From assembly GCF_014697615.1 (NCBI RefSeq), contig NZ_JACJSD010000001.1, positions 310,001 through 374,000 of the forward strand: a DNA stretch of 64,000 nucleotides, in the 5' to 3' direction. Shown piece after piece: positions 48,405 through 57,317 of this stretch. Made by a program: the position numbers and the translations under genes. The notes below the pieces were generated by a model, which saw only the letters and a program-made list of their open reading frames with translations, was not told the origin of the DNA and made no database searches. The stretch comes from Nostoc sp. FACHB-280 (GTDB lineage Bacteria; Cyanobacteriota; Cyanobacteriia; Cyanobacteriales; Nostocaceae). Positions within the stretch are counted from its first letter, which is position 1, and every line of letters starts with the position of its first letter.

Positions 48405-49046
48405 CTAACGAGGAGTTAAACTAATAGGAGCCTCAAGGGATAAGACATAAACACTGCTTTGGGGAATTTGCACAATCCGGGTGTTTTCTGCGGAACGCAA
48501 GCCTGTCAACAATCCTACAGCACTGCCTAACATAGCTCCTCGATCAAATTGCTCAGGATCTCCTTGGCTGATAAAGCCTAAAGTACTGCCGCCAATTCTC
48601 CCCCAAACTGAACCATTTTCGATCGCCTTATCATTAGCTCGTACATGGGTAATGGTAGTACCAGGAATAACTTGGCTAGAGGCTTTAATGGTGACAATTC
48701 TGCCGTTAATTACTAAAGACTGGGCTACAATTTTCGCTCCGCCTTCTTTTGGTTTTAAAACTATACTGACAGGCGTGTTTTCAGGTGCGATGATGTTGCC
48801 GTGAGCATCTTTAATGGCACTAGCTAAAGGAAGAGTTAGAGGATAATCTTTCTTTTGTCCAACATCGATGGTCACAGGTGCAGGAAAAGCCACAATAATT
48901 GCGGTATCTTGAGGTATGGTAATTTCGGAACTGATGGCTTGTGGTTGTGGTTCGTCAGGTGGAACTTGTTGAGCATGAGTAGGTAATGTAGCTGTACCCA
49001 ACAAAGAGATAGAACAAGCAAGGCTCAATAAAAGATGTGTTTTCAT
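48405..49046 (-). CDS. Exported protein with SH3-like/beta-rich features
   Basis: The 213-residue protein has a clear signal peptide (LLLSLACSISLLGTATLPTHAQ, cleavage about residue 25). The mature protein is beta-rich with a long central region (PAPVTIDVGQKKDYPLTLP, NTPVSIVLKPKEGGAKIVA) and a Gly-rich segment GRIGGSTLGFISQGDPEQ that could be a short membrane-active or glycine-zipper stretch, then SVYVLSLEAPI. The family is familiar from cyanobacteria as hypothetical. Likely periplasmic. Confidence 0.75.
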   Translation of the reverse strand: MKTHLLLSLACSISLLGTATLPTHAQQVPPDEPQPQAISSEITIPQDTAIIVAFPAPVTIDVGQKKDYPLTLPLASAIKDAHGNIIAPENTPVSIVLKPKEGGAKIVAQSLVINGRIVTIKASSQVIPGTTITHVRANDKAIENGSVWGRIGGSTLGFISQGDPEQFDRGAMLGSAVGLLTGLRSAENTRIVQIPQSSVYVLSLEAPISLTPR

Positions 49047-49210
49047 AACCGTTTTCCTTTGAATGTGAGTGTTTAGTGTGCGGGTTTCATCCCTTCACTC
49101 AATCAATAGGTTTGGGGTTATGAGTTTATGCAGTCTCTCGGACTAGCTTTAAAAAATATATTGTCTACATAGATTCTAGCGATCGCATCTCCCAATCATT
49201 AGTGTCTCTA

Positions 49211-49402
49211 TCATCTGCGCCGACTCTGGTTAAAGCACATACTGATCAAGCCAATGATAGATGCTATGGCAAATACATTTAAGGGATTGAAGGCAATTGA
49301 AAAATTAGCGTCCTGTTCATATCGCCAACGAAATAACCAAAAATTATCATTACCGATAACAAAAGAAGGGACTTGAAGAATAGTAAACAATACCAGTAGC
49401 AA
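49211..49402 (-). CDS. Possible small two-segment membrane protein, start unclear
   Basis: The open frame actually extends upstream without a stop to 49508 but without ATG or GTG. Read from the TTG at 49402 it has 63 residues, cutting into the first hydrophobic segment; the full frame gives about 98 residues with hydrophobic stretches around VPTFLGLSAIILLLLVLF and FNPLNVFAIASIIGLISM and an Arg-rich end. It may start at a rare codon or be a fragment. Confidence 0.4.
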   Translation of the reverse strand: MLLVLFTILQVPSFVIGNDNFWLFRWRYEQDANFSIAFNPLNVFAIASIIGLISMCFNQSRRR

Positions 49403-49563
49403 TAGAATAATTGCACTTAAGCCCAGGAATGTCGGTACAGTGATTTTTAACCAAGACCAGAAGCGTATTGAAACTTTTGCAAAATAAATATTTCTGTCAC
49501 CTTTTGATCACATTCATTTTTCATAATCTTGGTGATTAACATTAATCATCTTGATACAAAAAA

Positions 49564-52290
49564 ATGGCAGCAACCTCTGAAATAATCACGCAGCCAAAGC
49601 AATGGCACAATTTACCAGCCTCAAAGGTAGCTCAGAACTTCAGCACTAATCCAGAAACAGGTTTAACTTCAGATGAGGTAGTAAAACGACGAGAACGTTA
49701 CGGTACTAATGAACTTAAGGGTAAATCGGGAACGAACCCAATAATCAGATTTCTATTGCAATTTAACCAACCATTGCTGTACATTTTGCTGATTGCGGTT
49801 GCAATTAAAGCGTTAATTGGACAGTGGGTAAATGCTTGGGTAATTTGGGGCGTAACTTTGATTAACGCCATTATAGGTTTTATTCAAGAATCAAAAGCCG
49901 AAAGTGCGATCGCAGCTTTAGCTTCTTCAGTCCAAACCAATGCAACTATTCTCCGCAACGGTCAAAAGGTAGAAGTTCCCTCGACAGAGTTAGTACCAGG
50001 AGATGTCGTCTTACTCACTTCTGGCGATAAAGTCCCGGCGGATTTGCGTTTGGTAAAATCTCGCAATCTGCAAGTTAATGAATCAGCACTCACAGGTGAG
50101 TCAGTCGCTATTGAAAAAAATATCGAACCCGTTGAGGTAGATGCAGTTTTAGCAGAACGGGCTAATATGGCTTATGCTGGTAGCTTTGTGACTTTCGGCA
50201 CTGGTAAGGGAATTGTCGTCGCCATTGGCGAAGCCACAGAAACCGGGCGGATTTCCCAACTGATTGAACAAGGAACGAGTTTAAAAACTCCCTTGACGCG
50301 AAAATTTGATAAATTTAGCCGTACCTTGCTGTACATTATTCTAGGTATCGCTGCGCTGACGTTTGCAGTCGGGTTAGGATATGGCAATTCTTGGGCAGGA
50401 ATGTTTGAGGCGGCTGTGGCTTTTGCGGTGAGTGCGATTCCTGAAGGATTGCCAGCAGTAGTAACTGTGACATTAGCCATTGGTGTTTCCCGTATGGCTC
50501 GCCGCCATGCGATCGTGCGGAAACTGCCAGCCGTGGAAACTTTGGGCGGTGCTACAGTCATCTGCTCTGATAAAACAGGGACGCTCACCGAAAACCAAAT
50601 GACTGTACAAGCAATTTATGCAGGTGGTGAACAATATACAGTCACAGGTACAGGTTACGCCCCAGAAGGAGAAATTTTAGCAGATGAACAGCCTATAGAC
50701 TGGCAAAATTTCCCTGCGTTAGCAGAATGTCTGCAAGTGGGACTTTTATGTAATGACTCGCACCTCGAACAAAAGGATGGACAATGGCAAGTTGTGGGTG
50801 ATCCTACCGAGGGAGCATTGATTACTGCTGCTCATAAAATTGGACTGCATCGCAGCGACTTAGATACTCAAATGCCCAGAATAGATGTCATTCCGTTTGA
50901 GTCTGAGTTTCAATATATGGCAACCTTGCATCAGGGCGGAAGTTCCTCCCAAAGAACCATTTACGTTAAAGGTTCAGTAGAAGCTATTCTCAAACGTTGT
51001 CAGCAGATGTTAAATGTGGAGGGTAACAACACCTCTGTTGATGCAGACACCATACATCAAGAAGTTGATGTGATGGCGAACCTGGGTTTACGGGTGCTGG
51101 CGTTGGCGAAAAAATCTGTCTCAGCTACTCAAGATACCCTCGACCATGCAGATATCGAGCAGGATTTGGTATTTTTGGGATTGCAAGGAATGATTGATCC
51201 GCCTAGAACAGAAGCAATTAAGGCGGTAGCAGCCTGTCAGAATGCAGGTATTCAAGTCAAAATGATTACCGGCGACCACGCAGTAACAGCAAGAGCGATC
51301 GCCCAGCGCATGGGCTTTAATCAAGATGGTGAAGTGTTGGCTTTTACGGGTAGTCAACTTGCCCAAATGGATAATTCTGCATTGGCTACGGCGATAGAAG
51401 ATGGTTCAGTATTTGCTCGTGTTGCACCAGAACAGAAACTCCGCCTTGTTGAAGCCTTGCAATCAAAAGGTGAAATAGTGGCGATGACAGGGGATGGTGT
51501 AAATGATGCACCAGCCTTAAGACAAGCAGACATTGGCATTGCAATGGGGGGTGCGGGTACAGAAGTCGCCAAAGAAGCCTCAGACATGATTTTGACTGAT
51601 GATAACTTCGCCTCCATAGAAGCTGCGGTGGAAGAAGGGCGGACTGTTTATCGTAATTTATTGAAAGCGATCGCCTTCATCTTACCTGTTAATGGTGGTG
51701 AATCAATGACGATTTTAATTAGCATTTTATTTGCCAGAGAATTGCCTATTTTATCTTTACAAGTATTGTGGCTAAATATGGTTAACTCCATCGCTATGAC
51801 TGTACCTTTAGCCTTTGAGCCAAAATCTCAAAGAGTCATGCAACAAAAACCGCGTAGCCCTCGTGAACCTTTACTTTCTAAAAGTTTAGTTAAGCGTATA
51901 GCGGTAATTTCTGTGTTTAACTGGATTTTAATTTTTGGTGTATTTGAATGGATCAAACAAACTACAGGCAATATTGATTTAGGTCGAACAATGGCGATTC
52001 AAGCTTTAGTAGCTGGTAGGCTATTTTATCTTTTAAGTATTAGCCAATTAGGAGTTTTTCTAATTAATCAATTACGAGGAATTAGACAAACATTCAGCGA
52101 TGCTTCAGCTATTGGAATTGGCATTGCTACTACGATATTTTTACAAATAATTTTCAGTCAGTGGAGCTTAATGAATAACTTATTTGCTACTGCGCCACTG
52201 AACTTAAATCAATGGTTAATTTGCTTACTTGTTGCTCTACCAATGATTATAGTAGCTGCATTAGTTAACCGCTTTGACCCTCTTAGTTAA
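49564..52290 (+). CDS. P-type cation-transporting ATPase (type II-like)
   Basis: The 908-residue pump has the complete P-type layout: N-terminal cation-ATPase domain, LTGES in the actuator domain, phosphorylation Asp336 in [14 protein letters not shown] nucleotide site, and [12 protein letters not shown] hinge, with about ten membrane segments. The IPEGLPA motif in segment M4 resembles SERCA-type pumps. In M6 the usual N-x-x-T-D motif reads N738-M-V-N741-S742, so the Asp of calcium pumps is missing and the substrate is uncertain. The ATG at 49564 follows no strong ribosome-binding site. Confidence 0.93.
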   Translation: MAATSEIITQPKQWHNLPASKVAQNFSTNPETGLTSDEVVKRRERYGTNELKGKSGTNPIIRFLLQFNQPLLYILLIAVAIKALIGQWVNAWVIWGVTLINAIIGFIQESKAESAIAALASSVQTNATILRNGQKVEVPSTELVPGDVVLLTSGDKVPADLRLVKSRNLQVNESALTGESVAIEKNIEPVEVDAVLAERANMAYAGSFVTFGTGKGIVVAIGEATETGRISQLIEQGTSLKTPLTRKFDKFSRTLLYIILGIAALTFAVGLGYGNSWAGMFEAAVAFAVSAIPEGLPAVVTVTLAIGVSRMARRHAIVRKLPAVETLGGATVICSDKTGTLTENQMTVQAIYAGGEQYTVTGTGYAPEGEILADEQPIDWQNFPALAECLQVGLLCNDSHLEQKDGQWQVVGDPTEGALITAAHKIGLHRSDLDTQMPRIDVIPFESEFQYMATLHQGGSSSQRTIYVKGSVEAILKRCQQMLNVEGNNTSVDADTIHQEVDVMANLGLRVLALAKKSVSATQDTLDHADIEQDLVFLGLQGMIDPPRTEAIKAVAACQNAGIQVKMITGDHAVTARAIAQRMGFNQDGEVLAFTGSQLAQMDNSALATAIEDGSVFARVAPEQKLRLVEALQSKGEIVAMTGDGVNDAPALRQADIGIAMGGAGTEVAKEASDMILTDDNFASIEAAVEEGRTVYRNLLKAIAFILPVNGGESMTILISILFARELPILSLQVLWLNMVNSIAMTVPLAFEPKSQRVMQQKPRSPREPLLSKSLVKRIAVISVFNWILIFGVFEWIKQTTGNIDLGRTMAIQALVAGRLFYLLSISQLGVFLINQLRGIRQTFSDASAIGIGIATTIFLQIIFSQWSLMNNLFATAPLNLNQWLICLLVALPMIIVAALVNRFDPLS

Positions 52291-52402
52291 GATTTAATAC
52301 CTTAGAAAACATCACGGTGACTGTCGAGGAAATTGCCCATCACAGTCAGACAAAATTCTCCACATTACCCAATAAAAAGATTCATAAAAATTATTCCATG
52401 AC

Positions 52403-52591
52403 TTAACCAAGGAAAAATACGCAGTAGTTGAAAGTCATATTCCAATGAGTCGTGCGGGAACTTCAGAAGAAATGGCCGCAGCCGTAGCTTTTTTAGCATC
52501 TGATGAAGCCGCATATATCACGGGACAAACACTATTTATTGATGGTGGGCTAACACTCTACGCTGACTTTCGGGAAACTTGGTCGGCTTGA
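52403..52591 (+). pseudogene. C-terminal remnant of a short-chain dehydrogenase (SDR) gene
   Basis: The frame ending at 52591 encodes [20 protein letters not shown] followed by [19 protein letters not shown] and a YADFRETW end, the unmistakable C-terminus of glucose-1-dehydrogenase-like SDR enzymes. No Rossmann N-terminus, catalytic Tyr-x3-Lys or start exists upstream. The 389-base region 52291-52679 holds nothing else recognised. Confidence 0.8.
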
Positions 52592-52679
52592 GATATATGA
52601 TGACAGTGCTGTCATATTTGCAATTTACCGTTGAAAAAATATCATTTATACAGCCTCAAGCGATCGCATCTCTCAATCA

Positions 52680-53345
52680 CTACTTTCCCCGATTTAACTC
52701 CCGCCTACGCAACTTTACTAAAATTCGGACTCGCCGCTTGAACTGTTCAAAATCATCTGCACTCAATTTTGTTTTCTGCCAGACTGGACGTTGCATCAGT
52801 CGCTCAGTCCATTCATTTATCTTGGGATAATGATTCAAGTTAATACCTAAACTTGGTAAGGAAGACACAGCTATACCAGCAACTATATCTGCTAAAGTTA
52901 ACTGTTCACTGCCAAAATAGAAAGAATTACCCAATAATTCCGTCAAGAATAGTAGCACTTTATCTATATGCTGTGTGGCTTTAAGAAATTGCGGTGAGTC
53001 TGCATTTTCATAAATTAATGAGACTATTTGTGGAAATAATTCATTAGCAGTCACATACTGCACCATTCGTACTTTTGCTAAAGCTTGATGTTCTTTGGGT
53101 AGTAGTGAAGGTGTAGGATATTTTGCTTCTAAATAGTCCATAATTGCTAGAGATTCGACTATTTGTAAGTCATCATCAACTAGGACTGGAATATGATGAA
53201 AAGGATTAACTTTTAAAAATTCTGGTTGTAATTGATCACCATCTAAATTCATCAAGATTGGCTCAAAAGCAATTTCTTTTTCTAGTAAAGTGAGCCATAC
53301 ACGCCGCGCATTGGGGGAAATGGGATTGTAGTAAAACTTCAACAT
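52680..53345 (-). CDS. Glutathione S-transferase family protein
   Basis: The 221-residue protein has an N-terminal thioredoxin-like domain (LKFYYNPISPNARRVWLTLLE, PVLVDDDLQIVESLAIMDYL with the glutathione-binding Glu-Ser) and a helical C-terminal domain (LTLADIVAGIAVSSL). It conjugates glutathione to electrophiles or reduces them in the cytoplasm. The ATG at 53345 is chosen over a GTG at 53348. Two GACC-N4-GGTC-type operators lie upstream, one overlapping the expected promoter, so it is likely repressed by the neighbouring TetR protein. Confidence 0.93.
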   Translation of the reverse strand: MLKFYYNPISPNARRVWLTLLEKEIAFEPILMNLDGDQLQPEFLKVNPFHHIPVLVDDDLQIVESLAIMDYLEAKYPTPSLLPKEHQALAKVRMVQYVTANELFPQIVSLIYENADSPQFLKATQHIDKVLLFLTELLGNSFYFGSEQLTLADIVAGIAVSSLPSLGINLNHYPKINEWTERLMQRPVWQKTKLSADDFEQFKRRVRILVKLRRRELNRGK

Positions 53346-53369
53346 CACTCAATATTCCTCAAAATAAAA

Positions 53370-53381
53370 GACCGAAAGGTT
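53370..53381 (-). promoter_or_regulatory. Candidate TetR (NemR-like) operator, GST-proximal copy
   Basis: GACCGAAAGGTT lies 25-36 bases upstream of the GST start codon, in the 5' leader/promoter. It differs from the perfect inverted repeat by its last base. Confidence 0.6.
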
Positions 53382-53426
53382 TGTAATTAGACAAAAAAAT
53401 TTAACTTTGTGTTCCAAGTCATATTC

Positions 53427-53442
53427 AAGACCGAAAGGTCTT
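53427..53442 (-). promoter_or_regulatory. Candidate TetR (NemR-like) operator, GST-distal copy
   Basis: AAGACC-GAAA-GGTCTT is a perfect inverted repeat with 6-base arms and a 4-base spacer, about 82 bases upstream of the GST start. It fits the published NemR box pattern TAGACC-N4-GGTCTA except at the outermost base pair. Confidence 0.7.
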
Positions 53443-53623
53443 TTAATTTTAAAAAATGCTACATTTTGATAATTATGCGAATCTAAATTGTCATTTAAAG
53501 CTTATATCATGTCCGGTTAATCAGTTATGATTCCAGAAATCTGTGCAGAAACGTTAAAACCCTCTCTCCTCCCCCTCTGCTTTAATAATAAGTATTTGAC
53601 CGGACACGATATTATGCACCAAT

Positions 53624-54013
53624 TTAAACTTCTACCTTGTAATTCAAATTTAATTCATCTCCGGTTGTTCCTCTAATGCCCCAATTAGATTTTGGTGTTT
53701 CAAAAAGAGTAATTTCAATATCATTCACAGAAATATCAAAAGTTTTATGAATATTTTGAATCAATTGTCGAATTAGCTCTTTTTTTGTTTCAACTGAGCG
53801 TCCTTCAAACATAATAATTTCGATAACTAAATAATTATCTGACCTATCGCTAGGATAATAAAAATTGTCTTTTTCTAATGGAAAGTATCGCTGAAATTTC
53901 TTTTCTGGCGGAACTTTGAAAATCTCAATTAGTGAGGTATGAATAATGTGAGATAAATCTGATTTAATTGGATTTAGTTTATCTGCTAAACCATATACTT
54001 TAACTTGTACCAT
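53624..54013 (-). CDS. Tautomerase-superfamily protein
   Basis: The 129-residue protein resembles the tautomerase (MIF/4-oxalocrotonate tautomerase) family in its two beta-alpha-beta halves (VQVKVYGLADKLNPIKSDLS, LIRQLIQNIHKTFDI). Those enzymes use an N-terminal Pro after Met; here the residues after Met are Val-Gln, so the catalytic Pro1 is absent and activity may be altered. Its start overlaps the end of tetR by 14 bases, so the two are translationally coupled. Confidence 0.82.
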   Translation of the reverse strand: MVQVKVYGLADKLNPIKSDLSHIIHTSLIEIFKVPPEKKFQRYFPLEKDNFYYPSDRSDNYLVIEIIMFEGRSVETKKELIRQLIQNIHKTFDISVNDIEITLFETPKSNWGIRGTTGDELNLNYKVEV

Positions 54014-54605
54014 AGCTTTTAAGATTAGTGTTTATATACTGTTTTAAATGAGTAATTGCTCTTTGTATATGAATTACATCGTCATATAATTTGCTCATCA
54101 TGATTGCACCTTCTAAGGTAGCAATAATAATAGTTGCAACTTCCTCTGCATTTACTTCAGTGCGAATTTCACCTCTATCTATTCCCTTGGTAATAATTTG
54201 AGAAATTAAGTTAAGCCAAGAGTTCATTGCTTGTCGCGCCCGATCGCGCAATGCTGGATGAGCATCATCACTCTCAATTGCTGTATTCAACAGTGGACAA
54301 CCACCTTTAATTGGTGGATGCTCAACAAAGCTGCTAAATACTTCCATAATTGCTTCTAGACGTTCACTTGCATGGTGTTGACTGCGAAGTGCGGCTTTTG
54401 TTCGCTGACTGACAAGCGCGATCGCAAAATCAAATGCTTGTAATGCTAGTTCATCTTTACTAGAAAAGTGATTGTAAATTCCTCCTTTCTGCAATCCGGT
54501 AACACGCATAATATCTGAAATCGACGCACCCGCATATCCCTGTTGGTTAAACAGTTCCGCCGCTTGTTGGAGAATGCGAGTTTTGGTTTCTTCACCTTTG
54601 GACAT
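54000..54605 (-). CDS. TetR family repressor, NemR-like
   Basis: The 201-residue regulator has an N-terminal DNA-binding domain with the TetR helix-turn-helix (AGASISDIMRVTGLQKGGIYNHF) and a ligand domain containing one Cys, Cys103, in the segment GGCPLLNTAIESDD. In E. coli NemR the equivalent Cys106 in a similar segment senses hypochlorous acid and electrophiles. Candidate operators of the NemR-box type are found upstream of tetR, mpaB and GST. So it likely represses these and is released by reactive electrophiles; this is inference from sequence. Confidence 0.9.
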   Translation of the reverse strand: MSKGEETKTRILQQAAELFNQQGYAGASISDIMRVTGLQKGGIYNHFSSKDELALQAFDFAIALVSQRTKAALRSQHHASERLEAIMEVFSSFVEHPPIKGGCPLLNTAIESDDAHPALRDRARQAMNSWLNLISQIITKGIDRGEIRTEVNAEEVATIIIATLEGAIMMSKLYDDVIHIQRAITHLKQYINTNLKSYGTS

Positions 54606-54668
54606 ATAGAAAAGTGCTGAGTGCTGAGTGTATATTCAGCATTTTTAAGCTTTTATGTCAATTTTACC

Positions 54669-54680
54669 GACCGATTGGTC
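54669..54680. promoter_or_regulatory. Candidate TetR operator between tetR and the MpaB-type gene
   Basis: GACC-GATT-GGTC is a perfect 4+4 inverted repeat in the 157-base divergent spacer, 64 bases from the tetR start and 83 from the mpaB start. It can control both directions. Confidence 0.7.
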
Positions 54681-54762
54681 TGATTAAAAATAACATAATC
54701 AAAAGTGATAAATCAATCCTGACAGAAATGATTAAGAATAAATACAGTCTTGATGATGAATT

Positions 54763-55620
54763 ATGTTTCCCAACCGTTACCAAAACCTTAATCGGATTCA
54801 GCAACTTGACCCAGTAACCGACCATAGCGAGATATATTATCTGATGTCGGGGTATGAATTTTCTTGGGAAATGCAGCGATCGCTCGAAGTGGCTTTAATG
54901 CGAACTTACTGTGTTCCCAGCATTTCTAAATTACTGGATAAAACCAAAGAATTTCATCAGCGTCCGCAAAAACGCTATGACGACACATCGATTTTGTTGG
55001 TAGAAATTGTTAAATGGGGTTATAAAAGCGATCGCGGTCAACAAGCATTGCAACGGATGAACTCCATCCACGGACGCTTTAAAATTGACAACGCTGATTT
55101 CTTATATGTACTATCGACCTTTATTTATGATCCTATCGATTGGAATGCCAATTTTGGTTGGCGGTTGATGTGCGAACAAGAAAAATTAGCGTCCTTTTAC
55201 TTTTGGCGAGAAGTTGGTAAGAGAATGCACATTGAAAATATTCCCGAAACCTACGCAGAGTTTGAACGCTATAAACTCAACTACGAAAAGGAAAATTTTC
55301 GCTATTCTGATACAAACCGCCGTGTTGGAGAATCAACACTGGCTTTATTTTTAAGTTGGTTTCCTTGGTGGATGCGAAAACCATTGAAACCAATCGTCTA
55401 TGCCTTACTGGATGAGACAATGCTTGATGCCTTTGGTTTTGAACATCCTTCTCCGTGGTTGCGTTCTATTATGGTCAAAATCCTCAAATTCCGCGCCAAA
55501 TTCATGCACTGGCTTCCGCCTCGGACTCAGACTAATTTTTATATTGATTCTCCTATCCGCAGTTACCCGAATGGTTATGAAATAGCTAATGTGGGGCCAG
55601 AAAAGTTACAGATGAAGTAA
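54763..55620 (+). CDS. MpaB/DUF2236-type oxygenase family protein
   Basis: The 285-residue helical protein resembles the oxygenase MpaB/rubber oxygenase Lcp (DUF2236) family, haem enzymes or lipid-cleaving oxygenases. Seen: FSWEMQRSLEVALMRTYCVPSISKLLD, KRYDDTSILLVEIVKWG, IHGRFKIDNADFLYVLSTFIYDP, and WRLMCEQEKLASFYFWREVGKRM. The His in the IHGRF segment is a candidate haem or metal ligand. It is divergent from tetR with a shared operator between them. Substrate unknown. Confidence 0.82.
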   Translation: MFPNRYQNLNRIQQLDPVTDHSEIYYLMSGYEFSWEMQRSLEVALMRTYCVPSISKLLDKTKEFHQRPQKRYDDTSILLVEIVKWGYKSDRGQQALQRMNSIHGRFKIDNADFLYVLSTFIYDPIDWNANFGWRLMCEQEKLASFYFWREVGKRMHIENIPETYAEFERYKLNYEKENFRYSDTNRRVGESTLALFLSWFPWWMRKPLKPIVYALLDETMLDAFGFEHPSPWLRSIMVKILKFRAKFMHWLPPRTQTNFYIDSPIRSYPNGYEIANVGPEKLQMK

Positions 55621-55711
55621 GGTTTGTGGTTGAGTAAGCGATCGCTGGGCGGTAAAACTGCAAAAATTAGGCATTGGTGATTCAATTACTCAAACCTGAT
55701 ATAAACTAACT

Positions 55712-56446
55712 ATGACTCAACTTCCCGACAGTCTTGAAGATGCGATCGCCCAAGCCCGTGAGGCTACAAAAGCCGCTTTAGCAGATGGTTACAATCGTGT
55801 ACAAATTGATTTGCTGTTCCCGGAACTCAAACAAATGCCCATAGCAGAACAATTTATACCGCTATTTGCTGAATATGAGTCGCGGTTGAAAGTGTTCTTT
55901 GCTGATGCTGGTGGTGCAGCCTTAGCGCGGCGTGATTGGGTAGATGCACCATTCCAAATTCTGGATATTGGTACGGGTAGGGCTGTTTCGATTCAATCTA
56001 AAATTCAGCCAGAAGACGAAATTTTCTTATTTGTTTCCCCTACTGCTGTGGAAATACCCCAACTAGAAAAAGTTTGTGAAATTATTGGCGATCGCCCTTT
56101 GGTCATGTTAAATCCACGCCTAGAAGATTCTGGGACTGTGGGTATTGGTTATGCAGCTAGACAAGTCCGCCAAAGGTTTCTGAATACCATTGAATCTTGT
56201 TACTATCTGCGCCCAGTTGATGAAACCACGGCTGTATTTCGCTGCTATCCCGGACAGTGGGAAGTTTTAGTACAAAAAGGCGAAAATTGGGAAATAATTG
56301 CCGAACTACCCAAAAAACCATCGGGTGATGATATCGATTATCTTCTCATGCAAGGGCGATCGCAGGGTTCAAGTGACGCTACACCTGTGAAAAAGCCCAG
56401 TATGTTTAAGAGTTTGCAACGGTTTATCAAGGCATTGAGTAGTTAG
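55712..56446 (+). CDS. DUF1995 family protein
   Basis: The 244-residue protein matches DUF1995, found in cyanobacteria and plants, where a member (LPA3) helps photosystem II assembly. Seen: AREATKAALADGYNRVQIDLLFPELKQ at the N-terminus, a Rossmann-like core with LVMLNPRLED and FLFVSPT, and a C-terminal CYPGQWEVL segment. It is probably cytoplasmic. No clear operon link to the MpaB gene, 91 bases away. Confidence 0.9.
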   Translation: MTQLPDSLEDAIAQAREATKAALADGYNRVQIDLLFPELKQMPIAEQFIPLFAEYESRLKVFFADAGGAALARRDWVDAPFQILDIGTGRAVSIQSKIQPEDEIFLFVSPTAVEIPQLEKVCEIIGDRPLVMLNPRLEDSGTVGIGYAARQVRQRFLNTIESCYYLRPVDETTAVFRCYPGQWEVLVQKGENWEIIAELPKKPSGDDIDYLLMQGRSQGSSDATPVKKPSMFKSLQRFIKALSS

Positions 56447-56492
56447 TCAAGCTGGGGTAGCAAAGGAATATATCTTTGCTACCTCTGTGTTG

Positions 56493-56523
56493 TAATAAAA
56501 AAAAAGGTAGGAAGCCCTACCTT
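56493..56523 (-). terminator. Terminator of the devBCA operon
   Basis: On the minus strand AAGGTAG and CTACCTT form a 7-bp stem followed by ten T residues. It lies 100 bases beyond the devA stop at 56624. Confidence 0.8.
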
Positions 56524-56623
56524 AATACCCAAAAAAAAGCATTTTGTAACCAAATACAGCATTTAATATCACACATAGATATGACGACGATATTGCAACC
56601 ACACGACAATGTTGTGAATAATC

Positions 56624-57316
56624 TTACAGCTTGACGGCTTGGACTAGTTTGCCATCTTCCATCTGTACAATGCGATCGGCTATGTCTAAAATGCGATGGT
56701 CGTGTGTCACCATCAGGATGGTACAGCCTTGTTCCTTGGCGAGTTTTTGCATCAGGTTGACAACATCTCGACCAGATTGACTATCAAGGGCGGCTGTTGG
56801 TTCATCGGCTAAAACAATTTTGGGATAACTCACCAAAGCGCGGGCGATCGCAACTCGTTGTTTTTGTCCACCTGATAATTTGTCAGGATAGTAATGTAAA
56901 TGATTTCCTAAACCAACTTGCTCTAACATCTGAATTGAGCGAGTTTGGATTTCTTGGGAACTAATATGAGTGTGTAATTCTAAACCAACTTTGACATTCT
57001 GTACTGCTGTTAAACTACCATGCAGGTTGTGTGCCTGAAAAATGTAACCATTATGGCGGCGAGTTTTAACTAATTGTTCTGCTGTCGCCCCACAAAGTTC
57101 TTGTCCTAAAACCTGCAAACTGCCAAATTGTGAAGAGCGCAACCCACCAACTAAAGTTAACAAGGTAGTTTTACCAGAACCAGAAGGGCCTGTCAAAATA
57201 ATAATTTCACCAGCGTTAATTTCTAAGTTGATTTTAAACAAGACTTGCTTACGCAATGGCCCATAACCAAAGTAGTGATTGAGATTTTCAATAGCAATAA
57301 TGGGTTTGTGAGTCAT
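56624..57316 (-). CDS. devA: DevA-like ABC transporter ATPase
   Basis: From the ATG at 57316 the protein has 230 residues. Seen: Walker A GPSGSGKTTLL, signature LSGGQKQRVAIARALV, Walker B IVLADEPTAALD and the switch His in VTHD. It drives a MacB/DevC-type exporter. It starts one base after the devC stop, so they are coupled. In heterocystous cyanobacteria DevBCA exports heterocyst envelope glycolipids; this copy may be a paralogue with another substrate. Confidence 0.93.
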   Translation of the reverse strand: MTHKPIIAIENLNHYFGYGPLRKQVLFKINLEINAGEIIILTGPSGSGKTTLLTLVGGLRSSQFGSLQVLGQELCGATAEQLVKTRRHNGYIFQAHNLHGSLTAVQNVKVGLELHTHISSQEIQTRSIQMLEQVGLGNHLHYYPDKLSGGQKQRVAIARALVSYPKIVLADEPTAALDSQSGRDVVNLMQKLAKEQGCTILMVTHDHRILDIADRIVQMEDGKLVQAVKL

Positions 57317-57317
57317 T

